DNA of 13,844 nt, taken from Firmicutes bacterium ZCTH02-B6. Lineage in GTDB: Bacteria > Bacillota > Limnochordia > Limnochordales > ZCTH02-B6. Location: NCBI GenBank assembly GCA_002159155.1, contig LZRQ01000086.1, positions 1-13,844 on the forward strand. Direction: 5' to 3'. Made by a program: the position numbers and the translations under genes. The notes beneath the pieces are model-generated. The model did no database searches, had not been told where the DNA came from, and was given only the letters and a program-made list of their open reading frames with translations. This document shows, piece after piece, positions 1 to 7,283 of this stretch; position 1 is the first letter of the stretch, and each line of letters opens with the position of its first letter.

Positions 1-972
1 CGGGAGGCCATGGCCAAGGCTCAGGTGGGTGACGACGTGCTCGGGCATGACCCGACGGTGGCACGCCTGGAAGAGGCGGCGGCGGCCCGCCTGGGCAAAG
101 AAGCGGGGCTGTTTGTGCCCAGCGGCACCATGGGCAACCTGATCGCCCTGCTCTCCCACACTGTGCCCGGGCAGGAAGTATGGCTCGAGGCGGAGTCCCA
201 CATTTACTATTATGAGGCGGGAGGGGTCAGCCGCATCGCCGGTCTCTTGCCGCGCCTTTTCCGCGGCGAACGGGGGATCCCGGCTGTCGAGGACATCGAG
301 CAGCTCGCACGCCCATCTGGCCTGCACTTTCCTCCGCCGGGCCTTTTGTGCCTGGAAAACACCCACAACCGGGGCGGCGGCAGCGTCATGACGCCTGCGC
401 GGCTCCAGGAGGTGGCGGCCGTCGCCAGGCGTGTAGGCATGCCGGTGCACTTGGACGGGGCCCGCATTTTCAACGCCGCGGTGGCGCTAGGGGTGGACGC
501 GAGGGTGTTGGCCGAGCCGGTTGACTCGGTAATGTTCTCCCTCTCCAAGGGATTGTCTGCCCCTGTGGGCTCGGTACTGGTCGGCCGGCGTGACTTTATC
601 CGCAAGGCACGCCGCATTCGCCAAATGCTGGGCGGCGGTATGCGCCAGGCCGGCGTGCTGGCTGCCGCGGGGCTCGTCGCCCTGGAAACGATGGTCGACC
701 GGCTTGCGGAAGATCACCGGGTCGCCAAGGCCATTGCCCGCGCTCTGGCCGCCATCGACGGCATCGATGTCAACCCGGAGCAGGTTGAGACCAATATCGT
801 AATTTTTTCCCTGCCCGAGGGATGGGAGGCAGGGGAATTTGTCCAGCGGTTAGCGACGAAGGGAGTGCTTGCCGTCCCCTTTGGCCCGCGACAGGTACGC
901 TTTGTCACCCACCGGCACGTGGGAGAGGAGACGGTGCCTCAGGTGGCGGCGGCGGTGCAGGCGTGTTTGTAG
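1..972 (+). CDS. ltaE: Low-specificity L-threonine aldolase, 5' end outside the window
   Basis: PLP-dependent cytosolic enzyme that cleaves L-threonine or L-allo-threonine to glycine and acetaldehyde. The reading frame is open from base 1, and the first visible residues (REAMAKAQVGDDVLGHDPTV) match a conserved stretch some 20 residues into the family, so the real start lies upstream and the ATG at 10 is internal. Visible family signatures are the early FVPSGTMGN segment, LENTHNRGGG, the PLP-contacting HLDGAR, and SLSKGLSAPVGS, whose lysine (codon 547-549) should form the Schiff base. About 323 residues are present, so nearly the whole protein is covered. The gene converges on queG and its last 68 bases overlap the 3' end of queG. 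Family membership is clear. The symbol is the usual one for this group; substrate stereopreference cannot be read from sequence. Confidence 0.93.
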   Translation, partial: REAMAKAQVGDDVLGHDPTVARLEEAAAARLGKEAGLFVPSGTMGNLIALLSHTVPGQEVWLEAESHIYYYEAGGVSRIAGLLPRLFRGERGIPAVEDIEQLARPSGLHFPPPGLLCLENTHNRGGGSVMTPARLQEVAAVARRVGMPVHLDGARIFNAAVALGVDARVLAEPVDSVMFSLSKGLSAPVGSVLVGRRDFIRKARRIRQMLGGGMRQAGVLAAAGLVALETMVDRLAEDHRVAKAIARALAAIDGIDVNPEQVETNIVIFSLPEGWEAGEFVQRLATKGVLAVPFGPRQVRFVTHRHVGEETVPQVAAAVQACL

Positions 973-2098
973 CGTGACGAATCTGCTGCAGGGCGTCTTC
1001 GATCTCTTGGAGCACGCCAGGATCCGTTTCCCGCTCGCGTGCCTGCAGCAGGGCAGCATAGGCTTCATTGCCCCCGATCCGCCCCAAGGCCCACGCGGCG
1101 CTGCCCCGGACCACGGGCTTGGGGTCTGTGCAGACTGCCTTCGCCAGAGCCGGCACCGCGGCCGGGTTGCGGCTGTTGCCCAAGGCGATGGCCGCGTTGC
1201 GCTGCAGGGTTTTCTTACCGCGCCAAGCAGCCGCGGTCGGGCCAAACCGCCGTTGGAACTCGCCCTTGCTCATGGTCAACATCCCAATGAGCGAGGGGGC
1301 AGTGCCGACCTCTGGCAATGGCTGGAACTCCGGGCGATCCGCCACGATGGCGTCCCTGTTCCAAGGGCATACCTCCTGGCAGACGTCGCAGCCAAAGACT
1401 TTGAGCCCCATGGCCGGTCGCAGCTCCTTGGGGATCGAGCCGCCCATCTGGGTGAGATGGGATACGCACCGGTTGGGGTCCACGTGAAAGGGTTCAATGA
1501 TGGCACCTGTGGGACACGCCCGGATGCAGCGGTTACAGTCGCCGCAGTCGAGGCTTACGGGCGGATCGGGCCTGAGCTCCACGTTGGTGAAGATTTCGCC
1601 CAAAAACACCCACGAGCCGTAACCCGGCACGTAAAGGCAAGCGTTCTTTCCGTACCAGCCTAGGCCCGCCTCCGCCGCCACTTCGCGGTCCACAGGTGGG
1701 CCGGTGTCGACAAAGGCCTGGGCCTCAAGATCCGGTACCCGCCGCTCGAGGAACTCAATGACGGACTGCATTCGCGACCTTACGATGGGATGGTAGTCTT
1801 GTCCCCACGCATAGCGGGAAAGCTGTCCTTTGGGATCGCGGCCGGCCCGCGTGGCGCGGGGGCGGTGGGCGGTGCGGTATGAGACGCCGAGAGCGATGAC
1901 GGATCGAGCCGACGGCAGCAGCCGCTTTGGGTCGCAGCGCAGGGCGATGTCGGGCTCGGTGAAGGCGGGGTAGTGGCCCTTGGTCCGGCGCGATTCGAGC
2001 ACCCGCCGGGCCCGCAGGTAGGGGTCCGCCCGGCCGATGGCCGCCACGTCGAACCCGACCTCGCGGGCAAACGTCTTGATTTCCGTCTCCAGGGACAC
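905..2098 (-). CDS. queG: Epoxyqueuosine reductase QueG
   Basis: Iron-sulfur, cobalamin-dependent enzyme for the last step of queuosine synthesis: epoxyqueuosine to queuosine in the anticodon wobble position of tRNA. Counted from the GTG start, the protein has 397 residues. It shows the catalytic-type Asp131 in VDTGPPVDREV, the first 4Fe-4S set C185-x2-C188-x2-C191-x3-C195-P, a second set C211, C237-x2-C240-x3-C244-P, and a C-terminal HEAT/PBS-lyase-like repeat region at about 300-375 (AAIALGNSRNPAAVPALAKAV and a second copy), which contacts tRNA in the family. The frame is open to an ATG at 2131. That ATG touches a TATAAT box and would lie upstream of the predicted transcript start, so GTG 2098, behind a GGCGGG ribosome site, is preferred. 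The last 20 or so residues are proline-rich and encoded opposite the end of ltaE. No other queuosine gene is in the window. Confidence 0.93.
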   Translation of the reverse strand: MSLETEIKTFAREVGFDVAAIGRADPYLRARRVLESRRTKGHYPAFTEPDIALRCDPKRLLPSARSVIALGVSYRTAHRPRATRAGRDPKGQLSRYAWGQDYHPIVRSRMQSVIEFLERRVPDLEAQAFVDTGPPVDREVAAEAGLGWYGKNACLYVPGYGSWVFLGEIFTNVELRPDPPVSLDCGDCNRCIRACPTGAIIEPFHVDPNRCVSHLTQMGGSIPKELRPAMGLKVFGCDVCQEVCPWNRDAIVADRPEFQPLPEVGTAPSLIGMLTMSKGEFQRRFGPTAAAWRGKKTLQRNAAIALGNSRNPAAVPALAKAVCTDPKPVVRGSAAWALGRIGGNEAYAALLQARERETDPGVLQEIEDALQQIRHATNTPAPPPPPEAPSPLPRAGG

Positions 2099-2131
2099 CA
2101 GGTGCCGCCCGCCTTTCGCTGAATTACACAT

Positions 2132-2140
2132 GATTATACC
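2132..2140 (-). promoter_or_regulatory. Extended -10 promoter of queG
   Basis: Read on the minus strand, this is TGGTATAAT: a perfect TATAAT (2137-2132) preceded by the TGn extension. No good -35 hexamer is visible at 16-18 bases (the best stretch is CAACGT), which is usual for extended -10 promoters. Transcription would start near 2125, between the ATG at 2131 and the GTG at 2098. This supports GTG as the queG start. Confidence 0.6.
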
Positions 2141-2232
2141 ACGGAGGAGGCAGGCACGTTGGCACGGCCCACCGGTCCGCCAAGGCGGGTACCGGGCCGC
2201 CCCAGGCGCCGGGCGAGGCCCGGGCTAGTCCG

Positions 2233-2261
2233 TGGACAGCCGCGCGGCGCTGTGCTAGGAT
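2233..2261 (+). promoter_or_regulatory. Sigma-A-type promoter for the Ski2-like helicase gene
   Basis: TGGACA (2233-2238, five of six matches to TTGACA), a 17-base spacer, then TAGGAT (2256-2261, four of six) with a TGn extension just upstream (TGC). The predicted start near 2268 leaves a leader of roughly 140 bases before ATG 2410. Between the two divergent promoters (2141-2232) I see nothing further. The leader carries a hairpin, CGGTAGC (2286-2292) pairing with GCTGCCG (2299-2305) with one U-G pair, and no riboswitch I can name. Confidence 0.5.
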
Positions 2262-2409
2262 GAAGCTGCGCTGGGCGGGCGCTGCCGGTAGCTGTGGGGC
2301 TGCCGAGGATGGAACGCAGCGGCGCCGCGGCGTGGCATGAGGTGACTGTGCGATCAAGGACGAGGTTCGCCGCGGCGTCAAGGCCGCGCAGATAACCGAA
2401 TATCGAGGC

Positions 2410-4452
2410 ATGCAGCTGGATCCGTTCCAGCAGGAGGCCATCGGCTGGATTCAAGGTAACTACAGCGTGCTGGTCTCTGCGCCCACCGGCACCGGCAAGA
2501 CGCTGGTGGCGGATTACCTCATCGAGTCGATGGCCGCCCAAGGCCGGCGCGTCGTCTACACCGCGCCGGTCAAGGCCCTGAGCAACCAGAAGTACAAGGA
2601 GTTCAAGCGGTTGCTCGGGCCCGACAAGGTAGGCATCTTGACGGGCGACGTAGTCATTAACCCCGACGCGCCCATCCTCATTATGACGACGGAGATCTTC
2701 CGCAATCTACTCCACCAGGATCCGGCGCGGGTGGCCGAAGTCGCCTACTGTATCTTCGACGAGATCCACTACATCGACGACCCCGCGCGGGGCAGCGTGT
2801 GGGAGGAAAGCCTCATCTTTATGCCGCCCCACATGCGGTTTCTCGGGTTGTCGGCGACCATCCCCAACGTGGACGAGCTGGCTGCCTGGTTAACCCAGGT
2901 ACACGGGCACCCGGTGAAAGTCGTCTACCATCCCGACCGTGCGGTGCCGCTGACGCATTACATGTACGAGGTCACCGCCGGCATCACCACGTTTCGGCGC
3001 TTAGAGCAGCGCTACCGCCGCTATGCGGAGAGACTCAAGATGCGCAACAACGGGCGGCTGCGGCTGGATTTCCCCAGAACTACCCATGTGGACCTGGTGG
3101 AGGAAATTCGCCGCCGGTACCTGCCGTGCTTGTTCTTCACTTTCAGCCGCCGGCAGTGTGAGCTCAACGGTGCGGAGCTCGGTCAACACTTCGACTTCCT
3201 GACCCGAAAGGAAAAGCAGCAGGTCAAAGAGGTTATCGACAAGCACCTGGAGCGATGGAGCGGGGGCACCATCCCGCGGCTGGGCTCCTTGACAAGGCTG
3301 TTGCTCAAGGGGATCGGGTATCACCACGCCGGTCTGCTGGCCATCGTCAAGGACATCGTGGAGGACTTATTTGAGCAGCGCCTGATCCGGGTGCTGTACT
3401 GCACCGAAACGTTCGCCGTCGGCCTCAACTTTCCGTGCCGCAGCGTCTGTTTTGACAGCGTCACCAAATGGGATGGGGAGTCGTTTCGCCCCTTGACCAA
3501 CCGGGAGTATTTCCAGATGGCCGGCCGCGCCGGGCGCCGGGGAATCGATGAGCGGGGCTACGTGTTCACGCTGGTCGATTTCAACCGCTTTGTGCCCGAT
3601 GAATACCCGAGCATGCAGGAGCAGGACGTGGAGCCCCTCCGCAGCCGCTTTGCCTTAAGCTACAACTCGGTGCTCAATCTGGTGCGGTCGTACTCCAACG
3701 ACGAGATCCGCAACATTCTGCGCAAAAACTTCGCCACTTACCAGGCGGAGCGGGAACGGGAGCGACTGGCGGAAGCCTTAGATAAGGCCCGGGCCCGCCT
3801 TGAGCAACTGGAACGTGCAGGCGACGGCAAGCAGCGGCGGCAGGCGGCCAAACGGGTGCGAGCCTTGGAGAGGCAGCTGGCGGAAGTTCCGCCCGGCGAG
3901 CGTTTCATCGACGAGTTTGAGGCGAAGCGCCGGGTGCTGGAAGAATTGGATTTTATCCGTGGGGACACCCTCACGGCGCGGGGCGAGTTCGCGGCCCGCA
4001 TCAATATCCAAGAGCTGTTGGTGACGGAACTGGTTTTCGCCGGCTACTTCCACCAGCTGGATCCCGATCAGCTTAACGCTCTGGCCGTTTCCATCGACTA
4101 CGAGCCGCGCCGCTCCGAAGGCCGCCATCCCCATAACGGGTTTGACGTGGCGGCTGTGCAGGCCCACGTGCGAGCCATCGAGGACGTGGAGCGCCGTCTC
4201 GTGGGTGTAACGAGTGTGCGGTTCCAAGACCATATGGCCGCCTTGGCCTACCGCTGGAGCCGGGGCGAGGCGTTTTCCCGCCTCTTGCAGGGAGCTCACC
4301 AGGACGAGGGCGATATCGTCTACGCCTTCCGCCGCGGTATCGATCTCTTGCGCCAGGTGCGCTTCGCGGCCAGCGAGGATCCGATCCTCCGTAGCAAGCT
4401 GCAGGAGTGTATGGACAGGATGGATCGGGACGAGGTAGCCATCGTGTTGTGA
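2410..4452 (+). CDS. Ski2-like DEAD/DEAH-box RNA helicase with DSHCT-like C-terminus
   Basis: Superfamily 2 helicase of the Ski2/Mtr4 type, 680 residues. Visible motifs in order: Q-motif-like LDPFQ (3-7), Walker A APTGTGKT (24-31), motif Ia TAPVKALSNQK, Walker B DEIH (117-120), motif III SAT (148-150), and motif VI QMAGRAGRRG (369-378). Beyond the core is a charged, probably coiled-coil stretch (about 440-490) and a C-terminal region (about 510-680) resembling the DSHCT domain of Mtr4, Ski2 and actinobacterial HelY. ATP-driven RNA unwinding is expected; the substrate is not known. ATG 2410 is the only conventional start in frame, but its GAGG lies one base away, and the frame stays open back to 2341 behind a better ribosome site (see findings). 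The gene follows its own promoter and is 180 bases from ymfF. The family is sure; the role and exact N-terminus are not. Confidence 0.9.
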   Translation: MQLDPFQQEAIGWIQGNYSVLVSAPTGTGKTLVADYLIESMAAQGRRVVYTAPVKALSNQKYKEFKRLLGPDKVGILTGDVVINPDAPILIMTTEIFRNLLHQDPARVAEVAYCIFDEIHYIDDPARGSVWEESLIFMPPHMRFLGLSATIPNVDELAAWLTQVHGHPVKVVYHPDRAVPLTHYMYEVTAGITTFRRLEQRYRRYAERLKMRNNGRLRLDFPRTTHVDLVEEIRRRYLPCLFFTFSRRQCELNGAELGQHFDFLTRKEKQQVKEVIDKHLERWSGGTIPRLGSLTRLLLKGIGYHHAGLLAIVKDIVEDLFEQRLIRVLYCTETFAVGLNFPCRSVCFDSVTKWDGESFRPLTNREYFQMAGRAGRRGIDERGYVFTLVDFNRFVPDEYPSMQEQDVEPLRSRFALSYNSVLNLVRSYSNDEIRNILRKNFATYQAERERERLAEALDKARARLEQLERAGDGKQRRQAAKRVRALERQLAEVPPGERFIDEFEAKRRVLEELDFIRGDTLTARGEFAARINIQELLVTELVFAGYFHQLDPDQLNALAVSIDYEPRRSEGRHPHNGFDVAAVQAHVRAIEDVERRLVGVTSVRFQDHMAALAYRWSRGEAFSRLLQGAHQDEGDIVYAFRRGIDLLRQVRFAASEDPILRSKLQECMDRMDRDEVAIVL

Positions 4453-4632
4453 GCTCTTAGCCCGCGTCCGGGAGGTGACGCCGGCAGGCGGGGCGGATCC
4501 GAGGGTCCTGATTGGCCAACGAAGGGGAACGTGAACGCGGCCGGAGCGCAACGACAAGGCGCAACGAGGGCGGCATGCCGCAGGGGGACTGCAAGGCAGC
4601 GGCCTGGCGCCGCCGGGAGGTAGTGGGCTCGC
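4453..4632 (+). other. 180-base gap between helicase gene and ymfF
   Basis: I see no terminator and no convincing promoter here. A strong Shine-Dalgarno-like GGAGGTGA at 4471-4478 has no usable start codon 5-12 bases behind it. The working ribosome site for ymfF is GGGAGGT at 4615-4621, 11 bases before ATG 4633. A 64-codon frame from TTG 4512 runs into ymfF and resembles no protein I know. The stretch is probably leader or degraded sequence. Confidence 0.4.
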
Positions 4633-5934
4633 ATGCAGATCGAGTTCGAATCTATCGCCATCGATCGGGGCTTCACGCTGCACGTGGCGCCCACGGACAA
4701 GTTTAAGACGACCAGCATTCGGCTGGTGCTTAGGCGCAGCCTGCGGGCGGACTCCCACACCCAGACGGCGGTCATCCCCTTCGTGTTGAGGCGGGGAACC
4801 CGGGAGCTGCCCACGGCCCGGGACATCGCCCGGCACCTTGAGAACCTCTACGGGGCGGAGTTTGCCGTTGACGTCAACAAGATTGGCGAGACGCAGAACA
4901 TAGAGCTCTTCCTGGACGTGGTCAACGAGCGGTTTCTCCCTGAGGAACTGCCACTGACCGAAGCAGCCCTAGCGTTTTTGGGACAAGTCACCTTGGACCC
5001 GGCGATAGAGGACGGGGTTTTCCGGCGGGACTACGTCGCCCAGGAAGCCGAGGCCCTGCGCAGGCGCATCGAGAGCTTGATCAACAATAAGCCGCAGTAT
5101 GCCCTCAACCGGCTGCGCCAGGAGATGTGCAGCGGCGAGCCCTTTGGGCTGCACAAGTACGGGGACGTCGAGCAACTGCGGCACGTTGCCCCAGCGGAGC
5201 TTTGGGCGCACTATCGCCACGTGCTGGCCACTAGCCCCGTCGACGTGTTTGTGGTGGGACCCGTCGACCCCGGACAGGTGGCTGGATGGGTGAGGGAGCA
5301 TTTGGCCTTGCCCCGGGGCGAGGTGGAAATGCCCCCGGCGGTGGCGGTCCCGGACCCGGCAGCCCGCACCGAGCGCCTCATCTTTGAGGAGCAGCCGGTG
5401 CAGCAGGGCGTGCTCGCCCTGGGCTACCGGACGGGCACCCGGTATCCGGACGACGATTACGCCGCCCTGCTGATGTACAATGGGCTCTTGGGCGGGTTTC
5501 CCCACTCCAAGCTGTTTGTCAACGTGCGGGAAAGGGCTAGCCTCGCTTATTTCGCCTCCTCGCAGCTTGAAGCCAGTAAAGGGGTGCTCTGGGTGGTGGC
5601 CGGCATCCCGGTGGAAAAGTACGAGCAGGCGCTGGCCATCATCCGGGAGCAGGTGGAGGCCATGGGCAGCGGTCGCTTTACGGACCAGGAGCTGGAAAAC
5701 ACCAGGAAAGGCCTGATCAACGGCGTTTTGTCGGCCCAGGACAGCCCGGGCCGGATCATCGGCGGCCGCCTCGTGGGCATTGTCAACGGGCGAGTGCGGC
5801 CGGTGCAAGAAGTTCTCGCGGCACTTCGGCGGGTCACCCGCGACGACGTCGTCCGGGTGGCGGCGCGCATCCGCCCGGACACCGTGTTTTTCTTGCGCGC
5901 GCCCCAGGCGGCGTCCGGAAAGGAGGGACACTGA
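4633..5934 (+). CDS. ymfF: YmfF (YfmF), M16 peptidase-like protein lacking the zinc motif
   Basis: Member of the M16 (pitrilysin/insulinase) fold, 433 residues, with an N-terminal M16 half and a second half from about residue 230. The position that carries HxxEH in active M16 proteases is here the stretch RRGTRELPTARDIARHLENLYGAEF, with no zinc ligands. This is typical of YmfF, the inactive partner in the YmfF/YmfH pair. In B. subtilis the ymf genes are linked to 5-aminopentanol modification of elongation factor P; the biochemical role of YmfF is not settled. The start is ATG 4633 with GGGAGGT upstream. Its TGA overlaps the ATG of ymfH by one base (TGATG), which implies translational coupling and equimolar production of the two halves. 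The assignment rests on sequence resemblance, the missing motif and the paired context. Confidence 0.87.
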   Translation: MQIEFESIAIDRGFTLHVAPTDKFKTTSIRLVLRRSLRADSHTQTAVIPFVLRRGTRELPTARDIARHLENLYGAEFAVDVNKIGETQNIELFLDVVNERFLPEELPLTEAALAFLGQVTLDPAIEDGVFRRDYVAQEAEALRRRIESLINNKPQYALNRLRQEMCSGEPFGLHKYGDVEQLRHVAPAELWAHYRHVLATSPVDVFVVGPVDPGQVAGWVREHLALPRGEVEMPPAVAVPDPAARTERLIFEEQPVQQGVLALGYRTGTRYPDDDYAALLMYNGLLGGFPHSKLFVNVRERASLAYFASSQLEASKGVLWVVAGIPVEKYEQALAIIREQVEAMGSGRFTDQELENTRKGLINGVLSAQDSPGRIIGGRLVGIVNGRVRPVQEVLAALRRVTRDDVVRVAARIRPDTVFFLRAPQAASGKEGH

Positions 5935-7223
5935 TGGGCTGGCGCACCCTGCACAGTGACCTGCTTCAGGAGCGGGTGCTTTACACCAAGCTGGACGTGG
6001 GGCTGGAGGTGTTCGTCATGCCTCGGCCCGGGTTTCACAAGCGCTACGCGGTGTTTTCCACCCGCTATGGGTCCATCGACAACCGGTTTCGCCGTCCCGG
6101 ATCCGATGCCGTGACGGAAGTACCCGACGGCATCGCGCACTTCCTCGAGCACCAGTTGTTTGAGGATGAGGAAGGGCACGTTTTTGACGGGTTTGCGGCG
6201 CTGGGGGCGTCGGTCAACGCCTACACGAGCCACACCATGACCAGCTACTTGTTTTCCACGACGGACAACTTTGAGCAGGCTTTTGACCGGTTGCTGGATT
6301 TCGTACAGGCGCCCCACTTTACGCCCGAAGGCGTCCGCAAAGAGATCGGCATCATCGAACAGGAGATCCGGATGTACGAGGACCAGCCCCGCCACCGGCT
6401 GGCCCTGAACTTGCTGCAGGCGCTGTACCACGTGCACCCGGTGCGCATCGACATCGCCGGCACCGTTGACTCCATCCGCCGCATCGACGCGGAAACGCTG
6501 TACGTTTGCTACGACACCTTTTACCACCCCAGCAACATGGCGGTGTTTGTGGTGGGTGACGTGGACCCCGATACGGTGCTTGCCCAGGTGGAGGCCGATG
6601 TGGCCGGGCGCGGCTATTCGCCCCGCCCGGCGGTGGAGCGCACGTATCCGGATGAGCCGGAAACGGTGGCGCAGTCCCGCGTCGAGGCGAGGCTGGCCGC
6701 TGCCCGTCCATTGTACGCGGTGGGGTTTAAGGACCCCGTCTGGGCGATGAGCGAGGCGGAGCGGCTGCGCGCCGAAGTGGAAACGTCTCTGGTGCTGTCG
6801 GCGTCGTTGGGCCGGAGCTCCCGCCTTTATCAGGAACTGTACGACGCCGATCTGATCGACGACGGGTTCAGCGCCCGCTACCAGCTGGGCACCAACTTTG
6901 GCCACACGGTCATCGGTGGTGAAACGCAGGATCCGGACGCTCTGCACGCGCGCCTGCTTGAGGGGTTGGAACGGCTGCGGGAAGAGGGCCTCGACGAGGG
7001 GGACCTGCGCCGGGTGCAGCGGCAGGCGGTGGGAGAGTTCGTGCAGATGTTCAACTCGTTGGAGTTTATCGCCAACGGCTTTTTGTACTACCACTTCCTC
7101 GGCGGGTCGCTGTTCGGCTACTTGTCGGAGCTGCAGGCGGTGACGGTGGACGAGGCCAACCGGCGACTGCGGGAACACTTTCATCCCGACCGGGCGGCCG
7201 TGTCCATCGTGCGCCCGGCATGA
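5934..7223 (+). CDS. ymfH: YmfH (YfmH), zinc-dependent M16 family peptidase
   Basis: Active-type M16 protein, 429 residues. The inverted zinc motif is intact: H69-F-L-E72-H73, followed by the QEI segment whose E144 is the likely third ligand, with E137 seven residues before it as in pitrilysin (E162/E169). The region after H73 (LFEDEEGHVFDGFAALGASVNAYT) is the usual continuation of this subfamily. Together with YmfF it should form a heterodimeric clamshell; in B. subtilis the pair is associated with modification of elongation factor P. AAAGGAGGGA precedes the start, and the ATG overlaps the ymfF stop by one base. The B. subtilis neighbour ymfI (short-chain dehydrogenase) is absent: a transporter follows after 60 bases. 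Identity is strong; the peptide substrate is unknown. Confidence 0.9.
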   Translation: MGWRTLHSDLLQERVLYTKLDVGLEVFVMPRPGFHKRYAVFSTRYGSIDNRFRRPGSDAVTEVPDGIAHFLEHQLFEDEEGHVFDGFAALGASVNAYTSHTMTSYLFSTTDNFEQAFDRLLDFVQAPHFTPEGVRKEIGIIEQEIRMYEDQPRHRLALNLLQALYHVHPVRIDIAGTVDSIRRIDAETLYVCYDTFYHPSNMAVFVVGDVDPDTVLAQVEADVAGRGYSPRPAVERTYPDEPETVAQSRVEARLAAARPLYAVGFKDPVWAMSEAERLRAEVETSLVLSASLGRSSRLYQELYDADLIDDGFSARYQLGTNFGHTVIGGETQDPDALHARLLEGLERLREEGLDEGDLRRVQRQAVGEFVQMFNSLEFIANGFLYYHFLGGSLFGYLSELQAVTVDEANRRLREHFHPDRAAVSIVRPA

Positions 7224-7283
7224 GACCGGGCGGGACCGCGGGCCCGGAGGAGAAGGGGGAGCGAGGCGGGGAGGGGAGGACGG

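Noticed and set aside
869..1663. 264-codon plus-strand frame opposite queG
   Set aside because: queG has both cysteine clusters and the HEAT region on the other strand. This frame begins inside ltaE and shows no protein-like features.
4512..4706. Possible 64-residue small protein from TTG 4512
   Set aside because: Arg-rich composition, 74-base overlap with ymfF in another frame and only a weak GAGGG site. There is no positive evidence.
3778..4836. 352-codon open frame on the minus strand opposite the helicase gene and ymfF start
   Set aside because: Low-complexity antisense translation with no known motif and no convincing start context.
5547..7184. 545-codon open frame on the minus strand
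   Set aside because: It lies entirely opposite ymfF and ymfH, both of which have clear family motifs. The translation is rich in His, Val, Arg and Gln with no recognisable domain, as expected for the antisense of GC-rich coding DNA.
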